Origin: Rubrobacter aplysinae
Lineage (GTDB): Bacteria > Actinomycetota > Rubrobacteria > Rubrobacterales > Rubrobacteraceae
Direction of reading: 5' to 3'
Length of the DNA stretch: 64,000 bases
NCBI RefSeq assembly: GCF_001029505.1
Contig: NZ_LEKH01000002.1
Coordinates: 248,001-312,000 of the forward strand
The notes beneath the pieces are model-generated. The model saw only the letters and a program-made list of their open reading frames with translations. It did not search any database and had not been told where the DNA came from. This document shows, piece by piece, positions 36,913-44,706 of the stretch. The position numbers were made by a program, and so were the translations under genes. Position 1 is the first letter of the stretch, and the number at the start of each line of letters is the position of its first letter.

Positions 36913-38655
36913 ATGCCCGACAAGAGCCGCGAGACAAGAGAGCACCGACACACTCCCGCGAGCGACGGAGAGCGTTATCGCGCGCTGGTGGAGGCGGACC
37001 CCGCCCCCACCTGGGTGGTGACGGGTGAGGGCGTCGTTGTCGAGGCCCACCGCTGGGAGGAGCTCGCCGCCGAAGAGCCCAGGGGGGCCCGGCTATCCGA
37101 GTATCTCGGCCTGCTGCACCCGGAGGATCGGGAGAGGATCGTTGCGCACCTGAGTGCGAGCATCTCGGCGGGCGAGGCCTTCTCGGTTGAGGGCCGTCTG
37201 TGGCATCCGGGTACAGGCGGCTACCGCAGCGTGTTCGTGCGCGGCGCGCCGGTGCCGGACCCGTCCGGCGGCGTCCGCGAGTGGGTGGGCACCGCCGACG
37301 ACCTCACCGCCCGCCGGAAGGCCGAGGCCGAGCGCGAGCAGGCCCGGCACCGGCTCTCGCTGCTCGGGGAGGCGAGCCGCAGGCTGGCCTCTTCACTGGA
37401 CTACGGGAGCACCCTGGATCAGGTCGCCCGCCTCGCCGTGCCCCGCTTCGCCGACCTTTGCCTCGTAGACGTCGTGACCCCGGAGCGCCCGGTCGACCGC
37501 CTGGTGGTCTCTCGCCTCGGGTCGGAACGCGAGGAGCTGGCCCAGGAGCTCGTGCGCCGCTACCAGGGAGCCGAGATACCCTCGGGCGGCCTCGCCGGGA
37601 CGGTCCGCTCGGGAGCCCCCGTGCTCGTCCGCGAGGTCGGGGACTCCTGGCTCGTGGACATGGCCCGCGCCGACGGCAACCTCGAAGAGCTGTACCGGCT
37701 GGATCTCGGCTCCGTCCTGATCTCACCGCTCACCTTCCGGGGCCGCATCTTCGGCGCGCTGAGCTTCGCCACCGACCGCCTCTCGGGCCGCCGCTACGAC
37801 GAGGAGGATCTCCGGCTCGCCGAGGGTCTAGCCCGCCGCGCCGCCCAGGCCATAGAGAAGGCCCGCCTCTACGACCGCCAGCGCCACGCCGCCCGGACCC
37901 TGCAAAAGAGCCTCCTCCCCCCCTCGATGCCCGAGATACCGGGCGTCGAGGCCGCAGCCCGCTACCATCCCGCGGGCGAGTCCGCCAACGCCCTCGAAGG
38001 CGAGGACTACGAGGTCGGCGGCGACTTCTACGATCTCTCCCGCACCCCGAACGGCTGGGCGGCGGTGATGGGCGACGTCATGGGCAAGGGCGTAGAGGCC
38101 GCGGCCTTCACCGCCATGACCCGCTACACCATCCGCACGGCCGCCCTACAGGGCAACGACCCGTGCAGCGTCCTGCGCATTCTGAACACCGCCATCCTGG
38201 ACCAGCACGAGCAGAGCTCTGACGGCAGATTCTGCACCGTCGCCTACGCCCTGCTCAACCCTGCCGAAGACGGCGGCGTGAGCCTGGAGGTCTGCCGCGC
38301 CGGCCACCCGCCGCCCCTTATCCTGCGCAACGACACCACCGTGGAAGAGGCCGGGGTCCCCGGCCACCTCGCCGGCGCCTTCCCTGACACAAGATTCGAG
38401 ACCCGGACCCTGCGCCTGGGCCCGGGAGAGTCGGCGGTCCTCTACACCGACGGCGTCACCGACGCCCGCAACCCCTCCGGCGAGCTCTTCGGAGACGCGC
38501 GGCTAAAAGACCTACTCTCCACCTGCACGGAGTTAGACGCCGAATCCACCGCCGACGCCATAGAAAACGGAGTGACGCAGTTTCAGGGCCACCAGAGCGC
38601 CCGCGATGACATTGCGATACTGGTGTTGAGGGTGATATCAGAGGCGGGTGTATAG
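36913..38655 (+). CDS. PAS-GAF-SpoIIE (PP2C-like) protein phosphatase
   Basis: The 580-residue protein has a PAS/PAC domain (about 20-135: YRALVEADPAPTWVVTGEG, LLHPEDRERI), a GAF domain (about 150-318: FADLCLVDVV, VLISPLTFRGRIFGALSFAT) and a SpoIIE/PP2C phosphatase domain (330-578) with metal-site motifs EVGGDFYDL, MGDVMGKGVEAA, YTDGVTDARN and RDDIAIL. Such proteins dephosphorylate anti-anti-sigma factors of the SpoIIAA/RsbV type in response to a sensed signal. It is cytosolic, as no TM segment is seen. No rsbV or rsbW gene is near. It is flanked on both sides by copies of the phasin 3' end. Confidence 0.92.
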   Translation: MPDKSRETREHRHTPASDGERYRALVEADPAPTWVVTGEGVVVEAHRWEELAAEEPRGARLSEYLGLLHPEDRERIVAHLSASISAGEAFSVEGRLWHPGTGGYRSVFVRGAPVPDPSGGVREWVGTADDLTARRKAEAEREQARHRLSLLGEASRRLASSLDYGSTLDQVARLAVPRFADLCLVDVVTPERPVDRLVVSRLGSEREELAQELVRRYQGAEIPSGGLAGTVRSGAPVLVREVGDSWLVDMARADGNLEELYRLDLGSVLISPLTFRGRIFGALSFATDRLSGRRYDEEDLRLAEGLARRAAQAIEKARLYDRQRHAARTLQKSLLPPSMPEIPGVEAAARYHPAGESANALEGEDYEVGGDFYDLSRTPNGWAAVMGDVMGKGVEAAAFTAMTRYTIRTAALQGNDPCSVLRILNTAILDQHEQSSDGRFCTVAYALLNPAEDGGVSLEVCRAGHPPPLILRNDTTVEEAGVPGHLAGAFPDTRFETRTLRLGPGESAVLYTDGVTDARNPSGELFGDARLKDLLSTCTELDAESTADAIENGVTQFQGHQSARDDIAILVLRVISEAGV

Positions 38656-38718
38656 CCAACCATCTCGGCGAGCTTTGGCCAGGCTGCACGGCTCGCATCA
38701 CCATCTGCGAACAGCCTC

Positions 38719-38757
38719 ATGGAACAGATAGGCCGCAAGATCAACAAGCCCGCCTAA
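38719..38757 (+). pseudogene. Truncated copy of the phasin-like gene 3' end
   Basis: ATG at 38719 opens MEQIGRKINKPA and stops at TAA 38755-38757, closely matching the last residues of the phasin-like protein (VEQIDRKIKSA). The similarity continues past the stop through a GCGAC, TTTCAGAGGG and GCCGGGGC series to a terminator hairpin, so about 100 bp is duplicated. The rest of the copy is absent. The region 38656-38988 holds no other gene. Confidence 0.7.
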
Positions 38758-38783
38758 CTAAAAAGGCGACTACCGAGAGTTTC

Positions 38784-38817
38784 AGAGGGAGCCGGGGCAT
38801 AAGCTTCGTTTCCCTCT
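38784..38817 (+). terminator. Degenerate duplicate of the phasin terminator
   Basis: AGAGGGA (38784-38790) pairs with TCCCTCT (38811-38817), followed by CTTTACATTTT. The sequence around it (GCCGGGGC) matches the phasin terminator at 36816-36847, but the inner stem is lost. It may terminate the SpoIIE-phosphatase transcript. Confidence 0.5.
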
Positions 38818-38988
38818 CTTTACATTTTCACATTCTCACTGAGCACCATTACCAAAAATTTAGCGTTTCTCTTTAGACTAACGGAAGAACCAGAAGAGTT
38901 GGCTTCCAGAATCAGAGCCAAAATCTACTCCCGCTTTCTAGCTCGGCCTGTAGCCTTCTTCTTTTGTCTATGAGATATCTTCTAACAA

Positions 38989-40335
38989 CTAATAAGGGTA
39001 ATTCTCCTTGTGCTTCAACAATGATCTCCGCACACTTATCTCGTTTGCTAGGCGCTTATACTCACTACGAAGTTCAGGCGTAATATCATAGTTGTCGTTC
39101 CGTCCCGTAACAAGCGCCTGCCTGTGCAACTTGGCAAGAGTGCTTATGTCACTATCGCTATAGGCTATTTCCATTGCCTCATTAATTCTCAGTAACTCTC
39201 CGTACTCGTTTTCATTTGCTTTGTCACTGTCGATGTAGCGCCCAAATTCTCCGTAACTCAGACTAGAGTCAGAGGGTAATCTCTTACCTAAGTTAGATAT
39301 AGCTCGTTTAAGAATCTTGGATACTTGGTGCTGAGATACACCTAACATATCTGCGATCTCTTCTAAGGAGAGGCCATCGTAGAGGTGAATTTTGAGAATG
39401 TCTCTTTGCTCTTTAGAGATTATGGAATCATCCCGAAGTGCGTGATCGAGCATTTCGCGTTCCCTGGGCGTATTTCGTGACAGCCTTGATAACTGCTCTG
39501 CTTCGCTTATCGTTTCTTCACTAACTTCAGCCTGCAAATACTGCTTTGCGTACTCAATAAATCTATCAGTCGTATATATGTGGAAGATGACCCCAGCATC
39601 CTCCTTAATCTCCTGAATTAGCTCCTTACGAACACCGATGGTTTGACCATAGGCGCGCCACCACCAGTCATCTTTAACGTCTTTGGTGATAAAAGCAATG
39701 GGCTTGCTAGTCTCTAATGCTTTATCCACCATCTGACGCCAAATTACTAGATCTCCATGACCCTCATCCTTATACCCTGGGGGCACCTGCTTCTCTGTAC
39801 GGCGCTGCCCCTCCTCTTCGATCTTACTCAATTTCTCTTCGGAATAAGGTTCCCCGAGTCTGTCTCGTGCCAGATCTTCTACCTCTCTCCATATCCGGTC
39901 CTCTTGTGGAGAGTTGGAAATAGCAGGAAGCATATTCTCCCTAGTCTGTATATCGGCTATCAGCGCATTCAAAGAAGTCGACATGTTGTCCAGTAACTCC
40001 GGCGATTCGAAGGGAGCTCCTCTATGTAAATCCTCAGCACCCTCTTTTATGGAGCTTTTTGTTTCCTCTAAAGTCTCCCTGAGTTTTCTATGCTTCTCTC
40101 TAACCTCGTTAATAGTACCCATGCGGTTGTTCAGAAACTCGTAAGCAACTTGATGAGGTATCCATAGCTGATCCTGAAACCGTTGCAAGATCATTAACAG
40201 TTCGTCATGAGATTTCTTTGAATATCTGTATAGATCGAGCAGGACATTAGTATCTGGTACGAAGAGGGCGTTACGCCACAAATTTTCAAACTCATTCGTA
40301 CTGAGCCGATAATGCTCTGGAAACTTATCTTGCAT
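38989..40335 (-). CDS. PIN-like nuclease (PIN_8 type) fused to sigma-region-4-like HTH
   Basis: ATG 40335 follows AGGGGAG by 4 nt. The 448-residue protein starts with a PIN-like fold: FVPDTNVLLDLYRYSKKSHD (Asp28), IPHQVAYEFLNNR (Glu66), a helical insertion (75-190), GHGDLVIWRQMVDKA (Asp195) and IAFITKDVKDDWWW (Asp219, Asp222), the PIN_8/DUF4935 pattern of metal-dependent RNases. Residues 304-352 are a helix-turn-helix like sigma-70 region 4: ISKEQRDILKIHLYDGLSLEEIADMLGVSQHQVSKILKR. The last 95 residues are helical and unknown. The gene is markedly AT-richer than its surroundings, indicating transfer. It is a single gene with no recognisable antitoxin. Defence or stress RNase activity is inferred from the fold. 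Confidence 0.8.
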   Translation of the reverse strand: MQDKFPEHYRLSTNEFENLWRNALFVPDTNVLLDLYRYSKKSHDELLMILQRFQDQLWIPHQVAYEFLNNRMGTINEVREKHRKLRETLEETKSSIKEGAEDLHRGAPFESPELLDNMSTSLNALIADIQTRENMLPAISNSPQEDRIWREVEDLARDRLGEPYSEEKLSKIEEEGQRRTEKQVPPGYKDEGHGDLVIWRQMVDKALETSKPIAFITKDVKDDWWWRAYGQTIGVRKELIQEIKEDAGVIFHIYTTDRFIEYAKQYLQAEVSEETISEAEQLSRLSRNTPREREMLDHALRDDSIISKEQRDILKIHLYDGLSLEEIADMLGVSQHQVSKILKRAISNLGKRLPSDSSLSYGEFGRYIDSDKANENEYGELLRINEAMEIAYSDSDISTLAKLHRQALVTGRNDNYDITPELRSEYKRLANEISVRRSLLKHKENYPY

Positions 40336-40421
40336 GATACTCCCCTAAAGTTAATATACGTATTCAACAGGAAAGATGAGTCTACTGCAAAGATTCAACT
40401 CTCTGCAGCTCGCTTGCTACT

Positions 40422-40575
40422 CTAGCCTTGTAGGACCTTCGGCTCGTAGCCCGAGCGCGACCGCTCGAACCTCTCAAGATCGTCCTCGTAGGTCAGCGTG
40501 AAGCCGATGTCATCCAGGCCGTTTAACAGACGTTGGCGGGTGAAACCGTCCATCTCAAAACCCTCGAAGAAGTCC
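40422..40575 (-). pseudogene. leuD 3'-end fragment (copy 1)
   Basis: Reading leftwards, the frame gives FEMDGFTRQRLLNGLDDIG, FTLTYEDDLERFERSRSG, YEPKVLQG and TAG. It matches the C-terminus of the intact LeuD at 44.1 kb at 37 of 43 positions counted by eye. Upstream similarity ends near 40575, so only about 50 codons are present and there is no start. With the similar fragment at 41.5 kb it brackets the VapBC-like module. Confidence 0.85.
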
Positions 40576-40679
40576 GATTCTCTTTACAATGCACCTTTCG
40601 TGGTTCGTCCACCGTTACCAGCATCACGGACTTCATCATGTTTAACAGGAAGCAGATACTCAATCGCGTGACTTCCTGA

Positions 40680-40709
40680 TTGGAAAGAGTTCATGATGAT
40701 GTATATGAT
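40680..40709 (+). promoter_or_regulatory. Promoter of the VapBC-like module, possibly leaderless
   Basis: TTGGAA (40680-40685) and TATGAT (40704-40709) are spaced by 18 nt. The antitoxin ATG at 40716 begins 7 nt after the -10 box, where transcription would start, and no ribosome binding site precedes it. A leaderless mRNA is inferred. Confidence 0.5.
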
Positions 40710-40715
40710 GTAGGC

Positions 40716-41006
40716 ATGATTCGCAAGCAGCTCTACATAAGCGAGGACCACGAGCGGGCTCTGAAGGCTAGGGCCAGGGAAGCGGGAGTGTCGGAGGCGG
40801 AGTTGATGCGCCGGTTCCTCGATAAGCTCCTGCTCGGCTCCGAGGATAGTGGCGGAATGCCTCTGGGTCGGGCGCGGGCCGCGCTGGACTTTCTGGAGTC
40901 CACGGATGAGATCTCGGCCTCCCACTACTTCGCCGAGGACTATCGTTTCGACCGGGAAGGGCTATACGAGGACCGTGGAGCCGGCAAGCGCGCTAGACGC
41001 GGATAG
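40716..41006 (+). CDS. Antitoxin (VapB-like, ribbon-helix-helix type)
   Basis: ATG 40716 gives 96 residues. The N-terminus, MIRKQLYISEDHERALKARA then EAGVSEAELMRRFLDKLL, is a strand-helix-helix unit like CopG/Arc-type antitoxins that bind their own promoter as dimers. The C-terminal half (LESTDEISASHYFAEDYRFDREGLYEDR) would wrap the toxin. It stops 9 bp before a PIN toxin gene. The pair lies between two leuD tail fragments. Confidence 0.8.
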   Translation: MIRKQLYISEDHERALKARAREAGVSEAELMRRFLDKLLLGSEDSGGMPLGRARAALDFLESTDEISASHYFAEDYRFDREGLYEDRGAGKRARRG

Positions 41007-41015
41007 TCAAGCAAG

Positions 41016-41465
41016 GTGAGCCCACGCTACCTGCTGGATAGTAACATTCTGGTTTATACCCTCGACGCCCGGGAGCCTGATAAGAGGGAATGGGCGAAGG
41101 AGACAATCCGTAGGGCTGCTCTGGGTGGGAGTGCGGCGCTGCCCGCCCAGGGCCTCTCGGAGTTCTCCAACGTCTGCTTGAAAAAGCTGGAGCCCGCCCT
41201 GGAGCCTCGGGAGATACAGCAGGAGATCGAGAGGCTGCAAGTAGCTTTCCCGGTGATCCCGCTTACCGCCCCGGTGATTATGGAGGCATTGCGTGGGGTA
41301 GAAGAATACCGGTTCTCCTACTACGACGCCCAGATCTGGGCCGCAGCCCGCCTGGCACAGATCCCCGTAATCTTGAGCGAGGACTTCAACCCAGGATCTA
41401 CCCTGGAGGGCGTCTCGTTTGTAAACCCGCTCGATTCCGTGTTCGATCCCACAGCGTTAGAGTAG
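41016..41465 (+). CDS. PIN-domain toxin (VapC-like ribonuclease)
   Basis: GTG 41016 with AAGG upstream gives 149 residues with the PIN acidic residues: LLDSNILVYTLDAREPDKR, a Glu in QGLSEFSNV, and the YYDAQIWAAARL/ILSEDFNPG aspartates. VapC toxins are metal-dependent RNases that cleave tRNA or rRNA and are neutralised by the upstream antitoxin. The module is complete and apparently intact, with GC content near the average of the window. Its position between leuD 3' fragments suggests arrival as a mobile segment. Confidence 0.87.
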   Translation: MSPRYLLDSNILVYTLDAREPDKREWAKETIRRAALGGSAALPAQGLSEFSNVCLKKLEPALEPREIQQEIERLQVAFPVIPLTAPVIMEALRGVEEYRFSYYDAQIWAAARLAQIPVILSEDFNPGSTLEGVSFVNPLDSVFDPTALE

Positions 41466-41537
41466 GTTCAGCAGTCAGCTTATCAGTGATCAGCTTTCCG
41501 CTGATGGCCGACCGCTAACGTTTGAAGATTTCGCACT

Positions 41538-41690
41538 ACTTAAACTGGGGCCAGGACTTCATTCTTTTCAGATCACGGCCGGGAAGCGTATTCTCAAACC
41601 CCTCAAGCTCATCCTCGTAAGTAGGCGTCAAGCCGATGTCGTGGAGGCTCAAGAGGCGGTGGCGGGTGAAGTCGTCCATCCCGAAGCTCG
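41538..41690 (-). pseudogene. leuD 3'-end fragment (copy 2), more decayed
   Basis: The minus frame reads SFGMDDFTRHRLL, then SLHDIGLTPTYEDELEGFEN, and loses similarity before a TAG at 41538-41540. Compared with intact LeuD it lacks one codon and has changed its end. It has the same orientation as copy 1 and as leuD. The rest of 41466-41812 shows no gene. Confidence 0.8.
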
Positions 41691-41812
41691 TCAGGGACGA
41701 AATGCTTCCGCTCTAGGGACCGGAACATGGAACCGGTGCTCTCTTCGCCGTCAGGCGCCTTGGCCCGGAGTCTCTTGTGTACGTGGACCCCGGGCCGGGC
41801 TATCTGCTGAAG

Positions 41813-42388
41813 CTAGACGCTCTGGGACTGGCGCTGGTGCTTGCCCTCGGCGAACTCCTCCACGATCTTGTCGCAGAATGCGGGCAGGTCGTTGGGGTTG
41901 CGGCTGGTAACGAGCCCGCCGTCGGTGACGACCTCCTCGTCCACCCACTCGCCTCCGGCGTTCCGGATGTCGGTCTGGAGCGTGGGGTACGAGGTTAGGG
42001 TCCTGCCGCTCACCACGTCGGCCTCCACCAGCGTCCACGGACCGTGGCAGATCACACCCACCGGCTTCTGCTGCTCGAAGAAGGAGCGGATAAAGCTAAC
42101 CGCCTCCGAGTTGCCGCGCAGGTTGTCAGCGCCCACGGTGCCGCCCGGTACGATCAGGCCGTCGTAGTCGTCGGATGAGACCTCTGAAAAGGTCTTCTCC
42201 ACCTGGTAGGTCTCGCCCGGATTCACGTCGGAGTTCATGGTCTGGGCGTCGCCGGTCTGTAGACCGATGACGTCCACGCCGGCCCCGGCCTCCTCGACGG
42301 CCTTCTTCGGCTCGGTGAACTCCGCCTGCTCGGTGCCCACCGGGGCGAGCAGGATGGCGATCTTGCGGTCTTGCAGCTCATTTGCCAC
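41813..42388 (-). CDS. DJ-1/PfpI family protein
   Basis: The 191-residue protein matches type-1 PfpI/YhbO: KIAILLAPVGTEQAEFTEP, DDYDGLIVPGGTVGADNLR, and the nucleophile elbow PVGVICHGPWTLVEADVV with its Cys, then SYPTLQTDIRNAGGEWVDEEVV and LVTSRNPNDLPAFC. Members act as deglycases or glyoxalases, or as chaperones under stress; protease activity has been reported for archaeal relatives. It is followed (upstream on this strand) by a zinc dehydrogenase gene that may be co-transcribed. Confidence 0.9.
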   Translation of the reverse strand: MANELQDRKIAILLAPVGTEQAEFTEPKKAVEEAGAGVDVIGLQTGDAQTMNSDVNPGETYQVEKTFSEVSSDDYDGLIVPGGTVGADNLRGNSEAVSFIRSFFEQQKPVGVICHGPWTLVEADVVSGRTLTSYPTLQTDIRNAGGEWVDEEVVTDGGLVTSRNPNDLPAFCDKIVEEFAEGKHQRQSQSV

Positions 42389-42496
42389 GATTGCCTCCTC
42401 GTATCTCCGTATACTTTCGTGATTTGCTCTTCCCTCCCGCGCCCATCCAGGCCCCGGATGGACGCGGGAGCTTTCCGCCTCCGAGGCGCCAGGTAG

Positions 42497-43648
42497 CTAG
42501 GCGGCCTTCTGGGGCTTGAGGACGACCTTGGTCCAACCGTCCTCGCGGTTGTCGAAGCGCTCGTAGGCGTCGGGCGCATCGTCGAGGCCTAGCTCGTGTG
42601 AGACTATGAACGAGGGCTTTGCCTTGTCCTGTTGTATAAGCCTGGATAGCTCGCGGTTGTACCGCTTGACCGGGGCCTGGCCCGAGCCGATCTTCTGTCC
42701 CTTGAACCAGGAGAGGCCGTAGTCGAAGGCGACCTTGCCCTCCTGATACAGTTCGTCCGGGGAGCCCGGGTCCTGGGGCAAGAAGATTCCCACGGTGCCG
42801 ATGGAGCCCGTGTAGCGTACGGCGTTCACGAGGGTGTTCATGGTCATCGCCGGGTCCTCGTTGCCGTGATGGTCGTGGGCCTGGTAGCCGACGGCCTCAC
42901 AACCACAGTCCGCGCCCTCGCCGTCGGTCTCGTTCAGGACCCGCTCTACGGGGTCTTCGGCGGAGTCGTCTATGGCGATGGCCCCGATCTTCTCCGCGAG
43001 GCGTAGCCTGTCGGGGTGGCGGTCTATGACCATGATCTTCGAGGCGCTCTTCAGATAACAGGAGTAGGCGGCCATCAGGCCCACGGGCCCCGCGCCGGAG
43101 ATCACGACCGAGTCCCCGGGACCAACTCCGGCCATCTCGGTGGAATGGTAGCCGGTCGGGAAGATGTCGGAGAGCATCACGTAGTCGTTCTCTTTCTCCC
43201 GGGCGTCTTCCGGCAGAATGAGGCAGTTATGGTCGGCAAAAGGCACCCGCAGGTACTCGGCCTGCCCGCCGTCGTACGGCCCCATGCCGGCGAAGCCGTA
43301 GGCCGCCCCCGCAGCGCCCTCTGCGGGCTGCATGGTGTAGCAGTAGTTGGTCAGGCCGCGCTCGCAGTTCTTGCAGAAGCCGCAGCTGATATTGAACGGC
43401 AGGTTTACCATGTCGCCGACCCGTACCTTCGTTACCCCGGAACCGGCCTCGACCACCTCGCCCTGGTTCTCGTGGCCGAGCACCTTGCCCTCTTCCAGAG
43501 GCGTGCGCCCCTCGTACATGTGCAGGTCCGAGCCGCAGATGTTCGTGGTCGTCAGCTTTACGACGACGTCGTTCGGATGCTCGATCTTCGAGTCCTGGAC
43601 GTTCTCTACCTGGACCTCTTTAGGCCCCCTGTAAACCAGTGCCTTCAC
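42497..43648 (-). CDS. Zinc-dependent dehydrogenase, formaldehyde dehydrogenase-like
   Basis: The 383-residue medium-chain dehydrogenase has NICGSDLHMYEGRT (catalytic zinc Cys), GHENQGEVVEAG, the structural zinc region CGFCKNCERGLTNYC and the Rossmann VVISGAGPVGLMAAY. The inserted AAGAAYGFAGMGPYDGGQAEYLRVPFAD and HDHHGNEDPAMTMN segments match glutathione-independent formaldehyde dehydrogenase (FdhA) relatives with bound NAD. It probably oxidises formaldehyde or other small aldehydes or alcohols. It lies between two leuD-derived regions, beside a DJ-1 protein. Confidence 0.88.
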   Translation of the reverse strand: MKALVYRGPKEVQVENVQDSKIEHPNDVVVKLTTTNICGSDLHMYEGRTPLEEGKVLGHENQGEVVEAGSGVTKVRVGDMVNLPFNISCGFCKNCERGLTNYCYTMQPAEGAAGAAYGFAGMGPYDGGQAEYLRVPFADHNCLILPEDAREKENDYVMLSDIFPTGYHSTEMAGVGPGDSVVISGAGPVGLMAAYSCYLKSASKIMVIDRHPDRLRLAEKIGAIAIDDSAEDPVERVLNETDGEGADCGCEAVGYQAHDHHGNEDPAMTMNTLVNAVRYTGSIGTVGIFLPQDPGSPDELYQEGKVAFDYGLSWFKGQKIGSGQAPVKRYNRELSRLIQQDKAKPSFIVSHELGLDDAPDAYERFDNREDGWTKVVLKPQKAA

Positions 43649-44118
43649 GAAAACTCCTTCTCAAAGCTCACTGCTCCGCCAGCGAAATCCTTTCCGCCGA
43701 CGAACTCCAGATGCCCGGTTTACCAGACTCTGAAACCACCCCACGTTAACCTTCTTCCAAAGCCATCAGAGACCCAACGACGGATAAAGATATATGCCAG
43801 CCCGTGGTCCGGGGCTGGATGCACTACCAGAGGTATTGAACGCCCCGATCTACGAAAGGCGGGTACGGATAAGGCCGTTTCTACATCCGGGATCAGAGAA
43901 CGAACCACCCGGCCGCAAGCCATCGCAAAGTGGTGGAGAAGTGGTGGGAGCTACCCTGCGTATAGCTCCCACCAGAGCGACCCGGCGACTCCCGCTACAA
44001 CCCCCGGACGGCTAGTTTCGTTACAGAGTATCGCAACAATGTATCTGACCCGAGTATAGCCTGCGCGTACCCTATAGTATGAGCTTCAGACTCATGCGAC
44101 GTGGAGTGAGCCCGTTTG
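43649..44118. other. Gene-free region with an 11-bp inverted repeat
   Basis: No convincing gene is seen in these 470 bp between the dehydrogenase start and the leuD stop. GGTGGGAGCTA (43943-43953) and TAGCTCCCACC (43963-43973) form a perfect 11-bp stem with a 9-nt loop; no T-run follows on either side. It may end the leuCD transcript or be a remnant feature of the leuD-end junction. Confidence 0.5.
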
Positions 44119-44706
44119 CTACAGAACCTTCGGCTTGTAGCCCGGACGCGACCGCTCGAACCTCTCCAGCTCGTCCTCGTAAGTCAGCGTCAGGCCGATG
44201 TCGTCGAGGCCGTTCAGGAGACGGTGGCGGGTGAAGTCGTCCATCTCGAAGCTCTCCGAAACGCCCGGTCCCTCGACGGTGCGGGTCTCGAGGTCCACCG
44301 TTATCCTGGCCTCGGGGTCCTTGCGGGTCTCCTCCAGGAGTTTGTCCACGGCGGGTTCGGGAAGCTCCACGGCGAGGAGGCCTATCTTGGCGCAGTTGTT
44401 CTTGAAGATGTCGGCCAGGCTCTTTGCGACGACCGCCCCGAAGCCGAAGTCCTGGATAGCCCAGGGGGCGTGCTCGCGGCTCGAACCACTACCGAAGTTG
44501 TCACCGGCGAGGAGTATCGTCGCCCCGACGTGCTCGGTCCGGTTCATTATGAAGTCCGGGTCCTCGCGCCACTCCTGGAAGAGGAACTGGCCGAATCCGG
44601 TGCGCTCGATGCGCTTGAGAGCGTCGCTGGGTACGATCTGGTCCGTGTCGACGTCGCTGTACCCGAGCGGAAGCGCCTTACCCTCTACGCGGCTTACGGG
44701 CTCCAT
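44119..44706 (-). CDS. leuD: 3-isopropylmalate dehydratase small subunit
   Basis: ATG 44706 follows GGAGG by 7 nt and gives 195 residues: YSDVDTDQIVPSDALKRIERTGFGQFLF, DNFGSGSSREHAPWAIQDFGFGAVVA, FKNNCAKIGLLAVELP and a C-terminus of TRHRLLNGLDDIGLTLTYEDELERFERSRPGYKPKVL. LeuC/LeuD isomerise 2-isopropylmalate to 3-isopropylmalate in leucine synthesis. The start overlaps the leuC stop by 1 nt (TAATG), giving translational coupling. Its last 50 codons occur again as two truncated copies to the left. Confidence 0.95.
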   Translation of the reverse strand: MEPVSRVEGKALPLGYSDVDTDQIVPSDALKRIERTGFGQFLFQEWREDPDFIMNRTEHVGATILLAGDNFGSGSSREHAPWAIQDFGFGAVVAKSLADIFKNNCAKIGLLAVELPEPAVDKLLEETRKDPEARITVDLETRTVEGPGVSESFEMDDFTRHRLLNGLDDIGLTLTYEDELERFERSRPGYKPKVL

